A stretch of DNA of 64,000 bases. Origin: JBCCGI01 sp039029355. GTDB taxonomy: Bacteria > Planctomycetota > UBA1135 > GCA-002686595. Where the stretch lies: contig JBCCGI010000034.1 of the NCBI GenBank assembly GCA_039029355.1, positions 1 through 64,000 on the forward strand, read 5' to 3'. A program made the translations under genes and the position numbers. The notes beneath the pieces were generated by a model. The model was not told the DNA's origin. It saw nothing but the letters and a program-made list of their open reading frames with translations, and did not search any database. Positions 63,373-64,000 of this stretch are shown here, in pieces (position 1 is the first letter of the stretch; each line of letters begins with the position of its first letter).

Positions 63373-64000
63373 TCAGGGACGGTTGCGGGACTCCTCCGCC
63401 AGGGCGAGCACCGCATAGCGCAGCCGCAGGCAGCCCTCCAGCTCGTCGAGCGGGGGGAGGCGGTCGGCCAGCCGGACCGCCTCGGAAGGAGCCGCCCCAG
63501 CCGCGAGCGGCGCGGTGGGGGCGATGACGGGGGGCGCCGGGGAGGCGGCCGGCAGGCACGCCACCGAGGCGGCGGAGGCGAGGAGCAGGGCTCCGGCGGC
63601 GCGCACCGGCGCGGCGATGCGGGGCGCGCTCTGCAGGCGCGCGAGCCGCTCGAAGAGCGCCGACGCCCCGAAGGCGAGGCCCGGAGCGTCGGCGAGCGGA
63701 CGCGCGAGCTCGAGCAGCGTCCCGCGGTAGCCCGCGGCGCCGCCGGCGAGATGGCGCGCGGCCAGCGCGTCGCAGGCGAGCTCGCGCTGCACCACGAGCG
63801 CGCGCCGCGCGAGCCACACCGCCGGGTGCCACCAGGCCGCCAGGCACACCGCGGTCAGCGCCAGGCTGCGCAGGGGATCGCGCCGGCGGACGTGGGCGAG
63901 CTCGTGGAGGAGGACCGCCTCGACCCCGGCGCGCGCGTCCGGGGCGAGGAGCCCCGCCGGCAGCACCACGGTGGGGCGGATCAGCCCGACCACGGCCGGG
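63373..64000 (-). CDS. M56 (BlaR1/MecR1-type) membrane metallopeptidase, partial
   Basis: The visible 209 codons are the C-terminal part; the gene continues beyond the window's right edge. The zinc-protease motif HELAH lies in VEAVLLHELAHVRRRDPL, and QRELACDALAARHL supplies the further zinc-binding Glu. A C-terminal hydrophobic helix (AAGALLLASAASVACL) and a Pro/Ala tail follow. In regulatory systems such proteins cleave a BlaI-type repressor; whether a BlaI gene lies outside the window is unknown. There is no sensor penicillin-binding domain in the visible part. Confidence 0.85.
   Translation of the reverse strand, partial: PAVVGLIRPTVVLPAGLLAPDARAGVEAVLLHELAHVRRRDPLRSLALTAVCLAAWWHPAVWLARRALVVQRELACDALAARHLAGGAAGYRGTLLELARPLADAPGLAFGASALFERLARLQSAPRIAAPVRAAGALLLASAASVACLPAASPAPPVIAPTAPLAAGAAPSEAVRLADRLPPLDELEGCLRLRYAVLALAEESRNRP

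Overview
The window is a very GC-rich (mostly above 70%) bacterial chromosome segment carrying about 45 protein genes and no rRNA, tRNA, CRISPR array or insertion sequence that I could recognise. Gene content points to Planctomycetota or a close relative: a PSCyt1/PSCyt2/PSD1 protein next to a DUF1501 protein, a Hanks-type kinase with TPRs divergent from an ECF sigma factor, CRTAC1/FG-GAP, sialate O-acetylesterase, formylglycine-generating-enzyme, DUF1080 and PhoX proteins, and many lipoproteins and exported proteins. The phylum is inferred from family content only.

Layout. 1-730: a 17-bp tandem repeat array and a hairpin. 731-4692: TPR kinase (-) divergent from an ECF sigma factor (+). 4758-14967: a run of + strand genes (lipoprotein barrel, DUF2270, LamG/glucose-dehydrogenase-like secreted protein, DUF819, CRTAC1, YdcF, Nramp, LOG). 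15037-19323: a lower-GC TIR-transmembrane-WD40 gene and an SGNH hydrolase (-). 19547-26107: a pseudokinase/FGE-like fusion, a phosphodiesterase-like lipoprotein, a sialate O-acetylesterase and an FGE with both active-site cysteines. 26116-33245: barrel lipoprotein (-), then PhoX, zinc-ribbon membrane protein, CYTH, PIG-L deacetylase, HGSNAT-like acyltransferase and a probable selenoprotein. 33396-38130: two secreted proteins and an ECF sigma/FecR-like anti-sigma pair (-). 38278-47790: glnS, DsbA-like protein, HEAT-repeat protein with a pentaheme cytochrome, DUF72, DUF1080, panC, thioredoxin-TPR. 47905-52946: PSCyt/PSD1 and DUF1501. 52969-64000: minus-strand genes for an alginate-export-like barrel, subtilase, spermidine-synthase-like membrane protein, multi-domain exported protein, SRPBCC, DUF1579 and a cut-off M56 peptidase.

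Cooperation. Several neighbours are translationally coupled through overlapping stop/start codons: sigma/anti-sigma, phosphodiesterase/esterase, PIG-L/acyltransferase, HEAT/cytochrome, DUF72/DUF1080 and PSD1/DUF1501. The esterase, FGE, PIG-L, acyltransferase, DUF1080, PSD1 and DUF1501 proteins together suggest use of acetylated, amino- or sulfated polysaccharides, although no sulfatase gene is present here.

Main points of interest: (1) an in-frame UGA at the first cysteine position of a thioredoxin-fold CxxC motif, followed by a well-placed hairpin, i.e. a probable selenoprotein; (2) a kinase/FGE fusion in which both enzyme domains look dead; (3) a repeated TAnnnT element 6-9 nt before start codons, suggesting widespread leaderless transcription, with the upstream TAG stop codon often forming the start of that element; (4) the TIR-WD40 gene; (5) a 17-bp minisatellite; (6) a fossil of a second DUF1501 gene.
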